Assembly: GCF_014197145.1 (NCBI RefSeq) | Contig: NZ_JACIEZ010000003.1 | Location: forward strand, 186,001-250,000 | Length of the DNA stretch: 64,000 bases | DNA from: Gellertiella hungarica | GTDB taxonomy: Bacteria > Pseudomonadota > Alphaproteobacteria > Rhizobiales > Rhizobiaceae | Direction of reading: 5' to 3' | Shown: piece after piece, positions 51,348 to 62,175 of the stretch | Position numbering within the stretch: the stretch's first letter is position 1 | How the letters are laid out: the number at the start of each line of letters is the position of its first letter | Position numbers and translations under genes: made by a program | Notes under the pieces: model-generated | Seen by the model: only the letters and a program-made list of their open reading frames with translations | Database searches by the model: none | What the model was told of the DNA's origin: nothing

Positions 51348-52583
51348 ATGAAATTTCAGCTGGTTTCGCTTCGTGCGCCGACATGGACGGTATCGCCGGT
51401 CAGGCTGTCTGCCCTGGCTCGCCTGGTGACACAGACATTGGCTGCCACAGCGCTTTGTCTTTCGGCCGGTCTTCGGGTTCAGGCAGCCGAGACGGGATCT
51501 TCCGCTTTCGAAACCAAGGCCAAACAGGCCTATCTCATCGAGGGCAAGACCGGGACAGTCCTTCTCGCCAAGAACGAGAACGAAGCCATAGCCCCCGCGT
51601 CCCTCGCGAAGATCCTTGTTGCCGAAACAGTGGCGGGCGCTCTTGCCAACCGGGAGACCACGCTGGAGACGGCCTATCCGGTGACGGAGCATGCCTGGCG
51701 GACCGGGGGCGCCCCTTCCGGTACTGCGACGATGTTTGCAGCGCTGAAGTCAACCATCCGGGTAGACGACTTGCTGAAGGGCGTGATGGTGCTTTCGGCC
51801 AATGACGCCTGCATCATCCTGGGTGAGGGCATATCGGGCTCCGAAACACAGTTCGCCGAGCGCATGACCAACCGCGCTCGCGACCTGGGGCTCAAGGTGA
51901 CGACCCTCAGGAACGCGACCGGCTTGCCTCATCCTGACAACAGGACGACGATGAAGGAGCTGGTGCTTCTGTCGCAGCATTTCCAGCAGACCTATCCCGA
52001 CCTCTACAAGACATACACGCTTGCCGACTTCGAATGGAACAAGATCCGCCAGCGCAACCGCAATCCTCTGGCAACGCAGGGGCTGGGGATTGACGGACTG
52101 GCGACCGGCTTTACGGAAGGGCAGGGCTATTCCATCGCAGCCTCCATCGAGCGCGATGGCAAGCGCCTCTTCGTGGCTCTCGGCGGCCTCGCCAACGACA
52201 AGGAGCGCCAGGAAGAAACCAAACGGGTGCTCGAATGGGGGCTCTCGAGCTTCGACTACCGCAAGCTGTTTGCCGCCAACGAGGCCGTTGGGGAGGTAAG
52301 CGTCTACGGTGGCGTTTCGTCCCATGTGGAGGTTGCGGCAAAGGAAGAGGTGCAGGTCTTCGTGCCTGTTTCCAATCCGGAGCGCATCACCGGTCACATC
52401 ACCTACAAGTGGCCGATCTATGCACCGGTCGAGGAGGGTCGCGAGGTCGGGCGGCTTTCGCTCTATGCTGGTCCCAAGCTGCTGCGGGAGGTGCCGCTTT
52501 ATACCCGCCAGCGTGTGGAGGAGGGCGGTCTGACCGACCGTGCGTTTGACGCCGTGAAGGAGCTTCTGCTTTTCTGGTGGTGA
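51348..52583 (+). CDS. dacF: D-alanyl-D-alanine carboxypeptidase (PBP5/DacF family)
   Basis: 411 residues with an N-terminal signal sequence (ALARLVTQTLAATALCLSAG). The serine-protease-like penicillin-binding core has SxxK in APASLAKILVAET and SxN in MVLSANDACIILGEG. The third motif, normally KTG, reads LATG in GIDGLATGFTEGQGYS, so the lysine is replaced by alanine. It removes terminal D-Ala from peptidoglycan pentapeptides in the periplasm. A C-terminal PBP5-type beta domain follows. The substitution could reduce activity or represent a lineage variant. Confidence 0.88.
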   Translation: MKFQLVSLRAPTWTVSPVRLSALARLVTQTLAATALCLSAGLRVQAAETGSSAFETKAKQAYLIEGKTGTVLLAKNENEAIAPASLAKILVAETVAGALANRETTLETAYPVTEHAWRTGGAPSGTATMFAALKSTIRVDDLLKGVMVLSANDACIILGEGISGSETQFAERMTNRARDLGLKVTTLRNATGLPHPDNRTTMKELVLLSQHFQQTYPDLYKTYTLADFEWNKIRQRNRNPLATQGLGIDGLATGFTEGQGYSIAASIERDGKRLFVALGGLANDKERQEETKRVLEWGLSSFDYRKLFAANEAVGEVSVYGGVSSHVEVAAKEEVQVFVPVSNPERITGHITYKWPIYAPVEEGREVGRLSLYAGPKLLREVPLYTRQRVEEGGLTDRAFDAVKELLLFWW

Positions 52584-52665
52584 CGGGCAAAAAGCGGCAT
52601 GGCCTGCGCCCGGAACGGTTTGCCTGGAATCGAAGTTCGATTAAAGGAAGAGCAGGGGTGGCCCC

Positions 52666-53376
52666 ATGGCCGCCGGTTTCAGGAAGGTTTCCTTGGCGCG
52701 ATCCGGTCTATTCATCAGCTTCGAAGGGGGAGAAGGGGCAGGCAAGTCCACCCAGATCCGCCGGCTTTCGGCTGCGCTTAGGGCGAAGGGCCACGATGTG
52801 CTGGTCACGCGCGAACCGGGAGGGTCGCCGGGTGCCGAGGCCGTTCGCCACGTGCTGCTGAACGGGGCAGCCGAAGCCTATGGCACGCGCATGGAAGCCC
52901 TGCTTTTTGCCGCCGCCCGATCCGACCATGTGGAGCAGGTGATCCGGCCTGCGCTCGAACGAGGCACTGTCGTGCTCTGCGACCGCTTCATGGACAGCTC
53001 GCGGGTTTACCAGGGCGTGACGGGCAATCTCGAACCTGACTTCATCGAGGCGCTGCAGCGCGTTGCCATCAACGGCGTGATCCCGGATCGCACCATCATT
53101 CTGGACATTCCCGCCGAACTCGGACTGGAGCGGGCCCGAAGCCGGGGTCAGGCCGTGAGCACGGGGCCCGACCGTTACGAGAAGGAAAAGCTGGAGACGC
53201 ACGAAAAGCGCAGGCACGGCTTTCTGGACATCGCCATCCGCGAACCGGAGCGCTGCAAGGTGGTGAATGCTGCTCGCAGCGAAGATCTCATCGCAGCCGA
53301 AATCCAGAAGCTGGTCGAAGTGCTGCTGAGGCCGGAACCCGGCAAGGCCCGGCGCAAGGCAGACGTCATTCGATGA
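52666..53376 (+). CDS. tmk: Thymidylate kinase
   Basis: 236 residues. P-loop [16 protein letters not shown], dTMP-binding Asp-Arg in [15 protein letters not shown], and the LID-region [15 protein letters not shown]. It phosphorylates dTMP to dTDP. It overlaps holB by four bases; the tmk-holB pairing is common in alphaproteobacteria. Start at 52666 gives 12 residues before the family core. Confidence 0.95.
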   Translation: MAAGFRKVSLARSGLFISFEGGEGAGKSTQIRRLSAALRAKGHDVLVTREPGGSPGAEAVRHVLLNGAAEAYGTRMEALLFAAARSDHVEQVIRPALERGTVVLCDRFMDSSRVYQGVTGNLEPDFIEALQRVAINGVIPDRTIILDIPAELGLERARSRGQAVSTGPDRYEKEKLETHEKRRHGFLDIAIREPERCKVVNAARSEDLIAAEIQKLVEVLLRPEPGKARRKADVIR

Positions 53377-54395
53377 GCGAGAACGATCCCGCCCTTCTGG
53401 ACGGCGCCATTCCGCCGCCTGCAAACACCAAGCTGTTCGGCCATGCGCAGGCGGAAGCTTTTCTTGCGGATTCCTATCGCTCGGGCAAAGGGCATCATGC
53501 GGTGCTCATCGAGGGACCGGAAGGCATCGGCAAGGCCACGCTGGCCTTTCGCTTCGCGGCCCATGTGCTGGCGAACGAGAACCCGCTTGCCGCACCGGAT
53601 CATCTCGCCGACCCCGATCCCGATTCGATCATCGGCCGGCAGATGGCCTCTGGCGCATCCCATAACGTCCTCCACATCGAACGTCCCGTGGACGAGAAGA
53701 GCGGTCGGCTGAAGAGCGCCATCACCGTCGATGAGGTACGAAGGCTGGGAAAGTTCTTCGGGCAGACATCGGGTTCCGGCAACTGGCGCATCGCCATCAT
53801 CGATCCCGCTGATGACATGAACCGTAACGCGGCGAATGCGCTTCTGAAGATCCTCGAAGAGCCGCCTAAAAAGTCACTTCTGCTTTTGCTCACGCATTCT
53901 CCCGGCAAGCTCTTGCCCACCATCCGCTCCCGCTGCATGCGTTTGAGGCTGGAGCCGCTCGGCGCAGCGGACATGGAAAACGCGCTCGCGCATCTTGGTG
54001 TCGCCGTGCCGGCCAAGGACCGGGAGACGGTGCTATCTATGGCCGGCGGCAGCGTCGGCGAGGCGCTCAAGCTGGTGAATTACGGCGGTCTCGATATCGT
54101 GGCCGCATTCCGCGATATTCTCGCAACCGAAGGACCCCAGCGCCGGCGCAAGATGCACAAGCTTGCCGACGTGCTGGCCGCCAAGGATGCGGACATCATC
54201 CATGCCTTCTTCATCGGTCATGTGACCGAGGAACTGATGCACATGGCCCGGGGAGCGGCCATGGCAGGCAATCTGCCGGAGGCGGACCGGCTTTCGCGTC
54301 TTTCCACGCAGGTGGCGGAGCGGATCGCCATTTCCCAAGGCTACAATCTCGACAAGAAGCAGACAATCATTTCCATCCTCGAGGCCTTCGGCTGA
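53373..54395 (+). CDS. holB: DNA polymerase III subunit delta'
   Basis: 340-residue AAA+ clamp-loader subunit with P-loop-like [15 protein letters not shown], sensor-1 region [22 protein letters not shown] and SRC-like [10 protein letters not shown]. It serves in the clamp loader with delta and tau/gamma. It overlaps tmk by four bases. Confidence 0.94.
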   Translation: MSENDPALLDGAIPPPANTKLFGHAQAEAFLADSYRSGKGHHAVLIEGPEGIGKATLAFRFAAHVLANENPLAAPDHLADPDPDSIIGRQMASGASHNVLHIERPVDEKSGRLKSAITVDEVRRLGKFFGQTSGSGNWRIAIIDPADDMNRNAANALLKILEEPPKKSLLLLLTHSPGKLLPTIRSRCMRLRLEPLGAADMENALAHLGVAVPAKDRETVLSMAGGSVGEALKLVNYGGLDIVAAFRDILATEGPQRRRKMHKLADVLAAKDADIIHAFFIGHVTEELMHMARGAAMAGNLPEADRLSRLSTQVAERIAISQGYNLDKKQTIISILEAFG

Positions 54396-54486
54396 CGCTT
54401 TCGCCAAACTTGCTGTTTCACCTGCCGCCAACATGCGCTAAGAGCGGGCAGCCAATAGATTTCAAGACCATCGGACAACCCGGACC

Positions 54487-56031
54487 ATGACGGACAAGAC
54501 GCCTTTTTACATCACGACCGCGATCTCCTATCCCAATGGCAAGCCCCATATCGGCCATGCCTACGAGCTGATTGCGACGGATGCCATGGCGCGCTTCCAG
54601 CGGCTGGATGGACGCGATGTCTTCTTCCTGACGGGTACGGACGAGCACGGCCAGAAGATGCAGCAGACGGCCCGCAACGAAGGCATCACCGCGCAGGAGC
54701 TGGCCGATCGCAACTCGGCCGAATTCCGCGCGATGACCACGCTGCTGAACGCCTCCAACGACGATTTCATCCGCACCACCGAACAGCGCCATCACAAGAC
54801 CGTGCAGGAGCTGTGGCGCCGCATGGAACAGAATGGCGACATCTACAAGGACAGCTATGCGGGCTGGTACTCGGTGCGCGACGAAGCCTTCTATGCCGAG
54901 GACGAGACCGAGGTGAGGGCGGATGGCGTGCGCTATGGTCCGCAGGGCACGCCGGTCGAATGGGTTTCCGAGGAAAGCTATTTCTTCCGCCTTTCCGCCT
55001 ATGGCGACAGGCTGCTTGCCCATTACGAGGCACACCCCGACTTCATCGGCCCGGCCGAGCGGAGGAACGAGATCATTTCCTTCGTGAAATCCGGTCTCAA
55101 GGATCTGTCGATCTCGCGCACCACCTTCGATTGGGGCATTCCGGTGCCCGGCGATCCGGCCCATGTGATGTATGTCTGGGTGGATGCGCTGACCAATTAT
55201 CTGACGGCCACCGGCTGGATCGAGGGCGGGGAGCGGGCGCGCTTCTGGCCAGCCAGCATCCACATCATCGGCAAGGACATCATCCGCTTCCACGCGGTTT
55301 ACTGGCCGGCCTTCCTGATGTCTGCCGGCGTGCCGCTGCCAGAGCGGGTCTTCGCTCACGGCTTCCTGCTCAACAAGGGCGAGAAGATGTCGAAGTCGCT
55401 TGGCAACGTGGTCGATCCGGTGAACCTGGTGAACCATTTCGGTCTCGATCAGGTGCGCTACTTCTTCCTGCGCGAAGTGTCCTTCGGCCAGGACGGGTCT
55501 TATAGCGAGGAACAGATCGGCATCCGCATCAATGCGGACCTTGCCAACGGCATCGGCAATCTTGCAAGCCGCTCGCTCTCGATGATCGTCAAGAACTGCG
55601 AGGGTGCAATCCCGTCGCCGGGCGCGCTGACCGATGCGGATCAGGCGATCCTGAAGCTTGCCGACGAGACCATCGCCATTGCCCGCGAGGAAATGAACCG
55701 GCTGCAGATCCACAAGGCGCTGACAGCGATCATCGCCCTCGTTTCGGAAGGCGACCGGTATTTCGCAGGCCAGGAGCCCTGGGCGCTGAAAAAGACCGAT
55801 CCCGCCCGCATGGCCACCGTGCTTTACGTCACGGCGGAGGTCGTGCGGCAGATCTCGATCATGCTTCAGCCCTACGTTCCCGGGTCCGCTGCCAAGCTGC
55901 TCGATCTCGTGGCGGTTCCGGACGATCGCCGTTCCTTCGAATGGCTGGGCGAAAAGGGCCGCCTGACCGCAGGCACCCCTCTCGTGGCACCGACGCCGGT
56001 CTTCCCGCGTTACGTCCCCAAGGAGGACTGA
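54487..56031 (+). CDS. metG: Methionine--tRNA ligase
   Basis: 514-residue class I synthetase with the HIGH signature [12 protein letters not shown] and KMSKS in [15 protein letters not shown]. The methionine/anticodon region includes the [11 protein letters not shown] and [11 protein letters not shown] segments. It lacks the C-terminal tRNA-binding EMAP-like domain, as expected for the short form. First gene of metG-tatD-MBL. Confidence 0.97.
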   Translation: MTDKTPFYITTAISYPNGKPHIGHAYELIATDAMARFQRLDGRDVFFLTGTDEHGQKMQQTARNEGITAQELADRNSAEFRAMTTLLNASNDDFIRTTEQRHHKTVQELWRRMEQNGDIYKDSYAGWYSVRDEAFYAEDETEVRADGVRYGPQGTPVEWVSEESYFFRLSAYGDRLLAHYEAHPDFIGPAERRNEIISFVKSGLKDLSISRTTFDWGIPVPGDPAHVMYVWVDALTNYLTATGWIEGGERARFWPASIHIIGKDIIRFHAVYWPAFLMSAGVPLPERVFAHGFLLNKGEKMSKSLGNVVDPVNLVNHFGLDQVRYFFLREVSFGQDGSYSEEQIGIRINADLANGIGNLASRSLSMIVKNCEGAIPSPGALTDADQAILKLADETIAIAREEMNRLQIHKALTAIIALVSEGDRYFAGQEPWALKKTDPARMATVLYVTAEVVRQISIMLQPYVPGSAAKLLDLVAVPDDRRSFEWLGEKGRLTAGTPLVAPTPVFPRYVPKED

Positions 56032-56035
56032 GCCG

Positions 56036-56815
56036 GTGCTGATCGATACCCATTGCCATCTGGACTTCCCGGATTTCGCGGAAGAGCTGGATCAGGTCGT
56101 TGCCCGCGCCCACGCAGCCGGCGTGAAGCAGATGGTGACCATCTCGACACGGGTTCGCAAGCTGCCGCAACTCCTTGCGATCTGCGATCGGTTTCCGTCG
56201 ATTTTCTGCTCGGTCGGCACCCATCCGAACAATGCGGACGAGGAACTGGACGTGACGGCGGACGAGCTGGTGCTGCTTTCCGAAAATCCGAAGGTGGTGG
56301 CCATCGGCGAGGCGGGCCTCGACTACTTCTACGATACCCAGAAGCCCGCCGACCAGAAGGCGGGACTGCTCGTTCACATCGAGGCCGCGCGTCGCACGGG
56401 CTTGCCGCTCGTCATTCACAGCCGCTCGGCGGACGAGGACATGGCGGCGATCCTGACCGAGGAAACGGGGAAGGGGGCCTTCCCCTTCATCCTCCACTGC
56501 TTTTCAGCCGGGGCAGAGCTGGCCCGCGTGGGCGTGGAGCTTGGCGGCTACGTGTCCTTCTCCGGCATCCTGACCTTCCCGAAATCGGAAGACATCAGGG
56601 CGATTGCAGCCACGGTTCCCATGGACCGGCTGCTGGTCGAGACGGATGCGCCGTATCTCGCGCCGAAGAAATGGCGTGGAAAACGCAACGAGCCGTCCTA
56701 TGTGGTCAACACGGCGGAATTCCTGGCCGAGGCAAAAGGCGTTTCCTACGAGGAGATGGCCGCCGCAAGCACGGAAAACGCCTACCGGATTTTCTCCAAG
56801 CTGCCGAGGATCTGA
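56036..56815 (+). CDS. tatD: TatD-family metal-dependent hydrolase
   Basis: 259-residue TIM-barrel hydrolase from a GTG start 4 bp after metG. Metal ligands: DTHCHLDFPDF, Glu in IGEAGLDYFYD, His in PLVIHSRSADED and LHCFSAG, and Asp in VETDAPYLAPK. TatD enzymes are 3'-5' exonuclease/DNase-type proteins. Its pairing with metG is widespread. Confidence 0.95.
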   Translation: MLIDTHCHLDFPDFAEELDQVVARAHAAGVKQMVTISTRVRKLPQLLAICDRFPSIFCSVGTHPNNADEELDVTADELVLLSENPKVVAIGEAGLDYFYDTQKPADQKAGLLVHIEAARRTGLPLVIHSRSADEDMAAILTEETGKGAFPFILHCFSAGAELARVGVELGGYVSFSGILTFPKSEDIRAIAATVPMDRLLVETDAPYLAPKKWRGKRNEPSYVVNTAEFLAEAKGVSYEEMAAASTENAYRIFSKLPRI

Positions 56816-56818
56816 CGC

Positions 56819-57637
56819 GTGGCAACCATCCGGCGTTTCACCATTCTGGGCTGCGGCTCTTCGCCGGGTGTGCCCCGCATCACCGGGGACTGGGGCGCCT
56901 GCGACCCGAACAACCCGCGCAACAGGCGGCTGAGGGCAGCCTTTCTGGTCGAGCAGATCTCAGAGGATGGCGGCCGCACGACCGTTGTTGTCGACACCGG
57001 ACCGGACTTTCGTCAGCAAATGATCAATGCAGGCGTGCAGCACATCGACGCCGTGCTTTACACGCATGCCCATGCGGACCATCTTCACGGCATCGACGAT
57101 CTGCGAGGCTTCTTCCACGTCACCCATAATCGCATTCCGATCTATGCCGAGCCGGTGACCATGGAACGGATACGCCAGGGTTTCGGCTATTGCCTCGAGA
57201 CGCCGCCGGGATCGAGCTATCCACCCATCGTGCGCGCGGAGCTGATCGAGGACCTCGAGAAGCCCGTCGTCATCGACGGCGCCGGCGGTCCGATCGCGTT
57301 CCAGCCGCTGAAGCAAATCCATGGCGACATCGTCTCGCTCGGCTTCCGGATCGGCGATCTGGCCTATTGCAGCGATGTCAGCGACTTTCCGGAAGAAACG
57401 GTCGAGAAGCTGTTCGGCCTCGATGTGCTGATCATCGACACGTTGCAGTACCGATTCCACCCGAGCCATCTTTCGATGGAGCAATCCATGGGCTGGATCG
57501 AGCATTTCCAGCCGAAGCGCGCCGTGCTGACGCACATGCATACGCCGCTCGATTACGAGACCGTGATGGGCGAAACGCCGCCGCATGTGGAGCCCGCCTA
57601 TGACGGGCTGGTCATCGAACTTGCCGTGAAGGTCTGA
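56819..57637 (+). CDS. MBL-fold metallo-hydrolase (PhnP-like)
   Basis: 272 residues from a GTG start. The zinc motif HAHADHLHGIDDLRG, plus SSPGVPRITGDWGACDPNNP at the N-terminus and AYCSDVSDFPEE and LTHMHTPLDYE later, fits the PhnP-like phosphodiesterase family. Substrate is probably a cyclic phosphate; exact role unknown. Starts 3 bp after tatD. Confidence 0.88.
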   Translation: MATIRRFTILGCGSSPGVPRITGDWGACDPNNPRNRRLRAAFLVEQISEDGGRTTVVVDTGPDFRQQMINAGVQHIDAVLYTHAHADHLHGIDDLRGFFHVTHNRIPIYAEPVTMERIRQGFGYCLETPPGSSYPPIVRAELIEDLEKPVVIDGAGGPIAFQPLKQIHGDIVSLGFRIGDLAYCSDVSDFPEETVEKLFGLDVLIIDTLQYRFHPSHLSMEQSMGWIEHFQPKRAVLTHMHTPLDYETVMGETPPHVEPAYDGLVIELAVKV

Positions 57638-57672
57638 TTTTCGGGAGAAGCACATTGGATGTCCGCAGGCCC

Positions 57673-58582
57673 ATGGACCTACAGGCGGTTCTGCTGATGC
57701 TGTTGTGCTGCTCGATCTGGGCGGTCCAGCAGGTCGGATTGAAAATGACTGCGGCCGATGCGCCTCCGGTGCTTCAGATCGGACTGCGTTCCGGTATTGC
57801 TGCGGGCTGTGTTCTGATCCTCATCGCCATTCGGCGTGAGCGTATCTCTCTCGCGCGGAACCTGCTGGTGGCGGGCATCGGGGCGGGACTGGTCTTTTCG
57901 GTCGAATTCGTGCTCGTCGGCGAGAGCATCAAATTCACCTCTGCATCCCATGTGGTGGTTTTTCTCTATACAGCGCCGATCTTCGCGGCGCTCGGCCTTC
58001 AGTGGATCCTGCCGTCCGAGCGGCTCGCTGCCATGCAGTGGGCCGGCATCGCGCTTGCTTCCGCCGGTATTGCGATAGCCTTTCTGGGACATGGCGCCGA
58101 CGCCCGGCAGGAGCTGCCGCAGATGCTGGTCGGCGATATCTTCGCGCTGCTTGGCGGCGCATGCTGGGGGCTCTCGACGGTGATCATTCGGGGAACGGCG
58201 CTGAGCCGCGTGCCCGGTGCCCACACGCTGTTCTACCAGCTGGCAACGGGCTTCCTCTGCATGACGACCGCGGCGGTCCTGATGGGCGAAAGCACAATCA
58301 CGCCCGGTCCCGCAGTGTTCGCCAACATTGCCTTTCAGGGGCTTGTCGTTTCCTTCATCAGCTACCTTGTCTGGTTCCAGCTTCTGACGAAATACAAGGC
58401 CGGGCAGCTCGGTGTATTTTTCCTTCCTGACGCCCATACTGGGTGTCGTGGCAGGCATAGTTCTGCTGGACGAGCCTCTGACCGGCGAATTCGTGGTCGG
58501 CGCCTTGTGCGTGCTGGCCGGCGTCATTACCGTCAGCGCTTATCCATGGCTGCGCAAGAACAAGGGCAATCCGGTTCGCTAA
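57673..58582 (+). pseudogene. EamA/DMT-family transporter, frameshifted
   Basis: Ten-helix drug/metabolite transporter sequence from MDLQAVLLMLLCCSIWAVQQ to about residue 250. The homologous reading changes frame at a five-T run (58417-58421): with four T the sequence continues GVFSFLTPILGVVAGIVLLD, EPLTGEFVVGALCVLAGVIT and ends at 58582. As written, the frame runs on as unrelated basic residues to 58620. Either a real loss of the last helices or a homopolymer sequencing error. Confidence 0.8.
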
Positions 58583-58753
58583 GCTGGTCTCCGGCAGATA
58601 TCAACCAGATAGTTCCATAATCTGTCTTATCCAACTCGCGCGGAAGCATCAGGGCGTTTCGGCGGGCTTTACGGAAATGCATGGGCACCTCTTTCCGACC
58701 TCGCCGATCCGCACTAGGTGAATGTTATTGTCCGCTTCGAACGGAGTTCCGCC

Positions 58754-59191
58754 ATGCTGACTTTCCTGATCCGTTGCCTGGTCCTCGGCTTTCTTGTTGT
58801 CGGATTTCAGCGCGGTCCTGCTCTCGCGGCCGATGATCCCGCAGTGCTCGCGCAGCGCGTGATTGCCAGGCAGATCCAGGCCTTCCTTTCGGACGACGCG
58901 GAGACCGCCTACAGCTTCGCGTCACCTGCGATCCGTGGGCTGTTCCCTGACAAGGACCGGTTCTTCGCCATGGTGCGCAAGAGCTATCAGCCGGTGTATC
59001 GGCCCGGCAATTTCGCCTTCGGCCGCTCGCGCGTGATCGAGGATGGTGCGGCCGTCTTTCAGGAAGTGCTGATCCAGGGGCCGGATGGCATGGACTGGTC
59101 GGCGGTCTATGAAATGCTGCGCCAGCCCGACGGGACATACAAGATCAATGGCGTCCAGATGTTCAAGAACACCGCCAGCCAGGGCATATGA
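58754..59191 (+). CDS. DUF4864 domain protein, exported
   Basis: 145 residues. N-terminal signal peptide (MLTFLIRCLVLGFLVVGFQR, cleavage around PALAAD). The rest, IQAFLSDDAETAYSFASPAI, KSYQPVYRPGNFAFGRSRVI and GTYKINGVQMFKN, matches DUF4864 with an NTF2-like fold. Periplasmic; function unknown. Confidence 0.82.
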   Translation: MLTFLIRCLVLGFLVVGFQRGPALAADDPAVLAQRVIARQIQAFLSDDAETAYSFASPAIRGLFPDKDRFFAMVRKSYQPVYRPGNFAFGRSRVIEDGAAVFQEVLIQGPDGMDWSAVYEMLRQPDGTYKINGVQMFKNTASQGI

Positions 59192-59246
59192 CGGGTTGAA
59201 CGGGCAGGGGAGCCCCCTACCCTAAGGTTATGAAATTTCCCATATA

Positions 59247-60413
59247 TTAGACCGGATCGATATCGCCCTTGGCCCACATTTCCTGGGTTTCTGCCATGAA
59301 ATCGGCGAACCGGCCTTCTGCGATCGCCTTGCGGATGCCCTGCATCAGTTCCTGATAGTAGGCAAGATTGTGCCAGGACAGAAGCATGCCGCCGAGGGCT
59401 TCGTTGGCGCGCACCAGATGGTGCAGATAGGCGCGCGAGTAATCGCGGCTTGCGGGGCAGCTCGATTCCTCGTCGAGCGGACGCTTGTCCTCGGCGTGGC
59501 GGGCATTGCGGATGTTCACCTTGCCGCGCCGTGTGAAGGCCAGCCCGTGGCGGCCTGATCGGGTCGGCATGACGCAATCGAACATGTCGATCCCACAGGC
59601 CACCGATTTCAGGATGTCGTCCGGCGTTCCCACCCCCATCAGGTAGCGCGGTTTCTCGGTCGGCAGGACGGGAAGCGTGGCGTCGAGCATGCGCAGCATC
59701 ACCTCCTGGGGCTCGCCCACGGCAAGGCCGCCGACCGCATAGCCCTTGAGATCGAGTGCCTTGAGACCCTCGGCGCTCTTCACGCGCAGGGCCTCGATAT
59801 CGCCGCCCTGGACAATACCGAACATCGCCTTGCCCGGCTGGTCGCCGAAAGCGACCTTGCAGCGCTCTGCCCAGCGCAGCGACATTTCCATCGCGCGCTG
59901 GATTTCCCTTGGTTCTGCCGGCAGCGCCACGCATTCGTCGAGCTGCATCTGGATGTCGCTGTCGAGGAGCCCCTGGATCTCGATGGAGCGCTCGGGCGAC
60001 ATGTGATGTTCCCGGCCATCGATATGGCTCTTGAAGGTCACGCCCCGCTCGTCGAGCTTGCGCAGGCTGGACAGCGACATGACCTGGAAGCCGCCACTGT
60101 CGGTCAGAATCGGGTGCGGCCAGCGGATGAGCTCGTGCAGGCCACCGAGGCGCGCAACGCGTTCCGGGCCAGGTCTCAGCATCAGGTGATAGGTGTTGCC
60201 GAGAATGATATCGGCACCCAGATCCCTCACCTGGTCGAGATACATGGCCTTGACCGTCCCGACGGTCCCGACGGGCATGAACGCAGGCGTGCGGATCGTG
60301 CCGCGGGGCATGGTAATCGTGCCAAGGCGCGCCTTTCCGTCCGTCTTCTTCAGATGGAACTGGAAGGTTTCGGTTGGCGCATCGCGCAGCGTATCGTCAT
60401 AGGCAGGGGTCAT
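59247..60413 (-). CDS. tgt: tRNA-guanine transglycosylase
   Basis: 388-residue TIM-barrel enzyme. Catalytic Asp in [13 protein letters not shown] and second Asp in [17 protein letters not shown]; guanine-binding GGLAVGEP. The C-terminal zinc site, normally CxCxxC, reads [16 protein letters not shown], so only one of the three Cys remains, though the His is kept. It exchanges G34 for preQ1 in queuosine tRNAs. It overlaps queA by four bases, forming the queA-tgt pair. Confidence 0.95.
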   Translation of the reverse strand: MTPAYDDTLRDAPTETFQFHLKKTDGKARLGTITMPRGTIRTPAFMPVGTVGTVKAMYLDQVRDLGADIILGNTYHLMLRPGPERVARLGGLHELIRWPHPILTDSGGFQVMSLSSLRKLDERGVTFKSHIDGREHHMSPERSIEIQGLLDSDIQMQLDECVALPAEPREIQRAMEMSLRWAERCKVAFGDQPGKAMFGIVQGGDIEALRVKSAEGLKALDLKGYAVGGLAVGEPQEVMLRMLDATLPVLPTEKPRYLMGVGTPDDILKSVACGIDMFDCVMPTRSGRHGLAFTRRGKVNIRNARHAEDKRPLDEESSCPASRDYSRAYLHHLVRANEALGGMLLSWHNLAYYQELMQGIRKAIAEGRFADFMAETQEMWAKGDIDPV

Positions 60414-61498
60414 CGGTCGTTCCGGAAAAGCAGGCTGCTATCGCCATAGGAGTAGAAGCGGTAGCCCGTGGAAATGGCGTGTTCATAGGCGCTGCGCATG
60501 GTTTCCAGCCCGGAAAAGGCGGAAACCAGCATGAAGAGCGTGGATTTCGGCAGATGGAAATTGGTCATCAGCACGTCCACCGCGCGAAAGCGATAGCCGG
60601 GCGTGATGAAGATATCGGTGGCGCCGGACCACGGTCGGACGGTGCCATCCTCCGCGGCCGCGCTTTCGAGCAGCCTGAGCGACGTTGTGCCGACGGATAC
60701 GATCCGCCCGCCCCTCGCCTTCACTGCATTCAGAGCGGCGGCGGTTGCGGTGCTGACATGGCCTATCTCGGAATGCATCTTGTGATCGGCTGTATCGTCG
60801 GCCTTGACCGGTAGGAATGTACCCGCTCCCACATGCAGCGTCACGAAGTGCCGCTCGATGCCCGCGGCGTCGAGCTTTGCGAAGAGTTCCGGCGTGAAAT
60901 GAAGGCCTGCGGTCGGGGCGGCGACGGCCCCCTCCTCCCGGGCGTAGATGGTCTGGTAATCCTGACGATCGCGCTCGTCCTCGTGCCGCTTGGCCGCGAT
61001 ATAGGGTGGCAGCGGAATGTGGCCGACGGTTGCGATGGCCTGGTCGAGATCGGGGCCGGACAGGTCGAAGGCAAGCTCGATCTCGCCCGCCTCGCCTTTC
61101 TCAGCCACCGTGGCCACCAGCGTGCCGAGCAGGCAGGCTTCTCCCGCCCCGCTGCCGAAATCGATCCTGTCCCCGGCCTTGATGCGCTTGCCGGGACGGG
61201 CAAAGGCCTTCCAACGGCTGGCACCCACCCGCATGTGCAGCGTGCATGAGACTGCGGTGCGCTCGGCCCCCTCGCGCAGACGAAAACCTTCGAGTTGCGC
61301 GGGGATGACCTTGGTATCGTTGAACACCATGGCATCGCCGGGCTTCAGGAAATCGGCTAGATCTCTGACGATCCGGTCGGAGAGCTCCGGCGCTTCGCCG
61401 GGCTTGACCACCAGCAGACGCGCGCTGTCGCGCGGTTCGGCGGGCCGAAGCGCGATGTTTCCCTCGGGCAGGTCGAAATCGAACAGGTCTACGCGCAT
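60410..61498 (-). CDS. queA: S-adenosylmethionine:tRNA ribosyltransferase-isomerase
   Basis: 362-residue Que[21 protein letters not shown] at the N-terminus, [17 protein letters not shown]...[13 protein letters not shown] and [14 protein letters not shown] are diagnostic. It transfers the ribosyl group of SAM to preQ1-tRNA to make epoxyqueuosine. Upstream of and overlapping tgt. Confidence 0.97.
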   Translation of the reverse strand: MRVDLFDFDLPEGNIALRPAEPRDSARLLVVKPGEAPELSDRIVRDLADFLKPGDAMVFNDTKVIPAQLEGFRLREGAERTAVSCTLHMRVGASRWKAFARPGKRIKAGDRIDFGSGAGEACLLGTLVATVAEKGEAGEIELAFDLSGPDLDQAIATVGHIPLPPYIAAKRHEDERDRQDYQTIYAREEGAVAAPTAGLHFTPELFAKLDAAGIERHFVTLHVGAGTFLPVKADDTADHKMHSEIGHVSTATAAALNAVKARGGRIVSVGTTSLRLLESAAAEDGTVRPWSGATDIFITPGYRFRAVDVLMTNFHLPKSTLFMLVSAFSGLETMRSAYEHAISTGYRFYSYGDSSLLFRNDR

Positions 61499-61525
61499 GA
61501 TGCGCCCTTCCCCCTTACAAAGCGA

Positions 61526-61560
61526 AACCCGCCCGGCGCCTTGGCGACATCGGGCGGGCT
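61526..61560 (-). terminator. Hairpin between the cyclophilin gene and queA
   Basis: Arms CCCGCCCG (61528-61535) and CGGGCGGG (61551-61558) form a GC-rich stem after the minus-strand cyclophilin gene, followed in transcription direction by a T-containing TTTCGCTTTG. Weak terminator. Confidence 0.5.
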
Positions 61561-61579
61561 GTATCCTGAAAATGTCCGA

Positions 61580-62089
61580 TCAGAGATCGGCGGCAACCCG
61601 CATGGAAACGATCACGTCGGGATCCTTAACCGGCTCGCCGCGCTTGATCTGGTCGACATTTTCCATGCCTTCGATCACCTGGCCCCAGACCGAGTACTGG
61701 CGGTTCAGCCAGGGTGCATCGGTGAAGCAGATGAAGAACTGCGAGTTGGCGGAGTTCGGGTTCTGGCTGCGGGCCATGGAGCAGGTGCCGCGCACATGGC
61801 TCATGTTGGAGAATTCCGCCTTCAGGTCCGGCTTGTCCGAGCCGCCCATGCCGGCGCGGGCCGGGTTGAAGCTGTCGGACCCCTGCTTGCCGTACTGGAC
61901 GTCGCCGGTCTGGGCCATGAAGTCCTCGATAACGCGGTGGAACACCACGCCGTCATAGGCCTTCTCGCGCGCCAGTTCCTTGATGCGGGCCACATGGCCG
62001 GGGGCCACGTCGGGAAGAAGCTGGATCACCACCTTGCCTTTGGTGGTTTCCATGACGATCGTGTTTTCCGGATCCTTGATCTCGGCCAT
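61580..62089 (-). CDS. ppiB: Peptidyl-prolyl cis-trans isomerase (cyclophilin, cytoplasmic)
   Basis: 169-residue cyclophilin with FHRVIEDFMAQTGDVQYG, SQFFICFTDAPWLNRQY and VWGQVIEGMENVDQI. No signal peptide, hence cytoplasmic. It follows the exported paralogue, probably a tandem duplication. Confidence 0.93.
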   Translation of the reverse strand: MAEIKDPENTIVMETTKGKVVIQLLPDVAPGHVARIKELAREKAYDGVVFHRVIEDFMAQTGDVQYGKQGSDSFNPARAGMGGSDKPDLKAEFSNMSHVRGTCSMARSQNPNSANSQFFICFTDAPWLNRQYSVWGQVIEGMENVDQIKRGEPVKDPDVIVSMRVAADL

Positions 62090-62175
62090 GTCTCATCTCC
62101 TTTACCGGGGCGCTCAGGCCCCATCATTCTCGGGGCGGCGCTCAGCCGCCCGTGACTGTTGCAGGTGCCGGCGCC

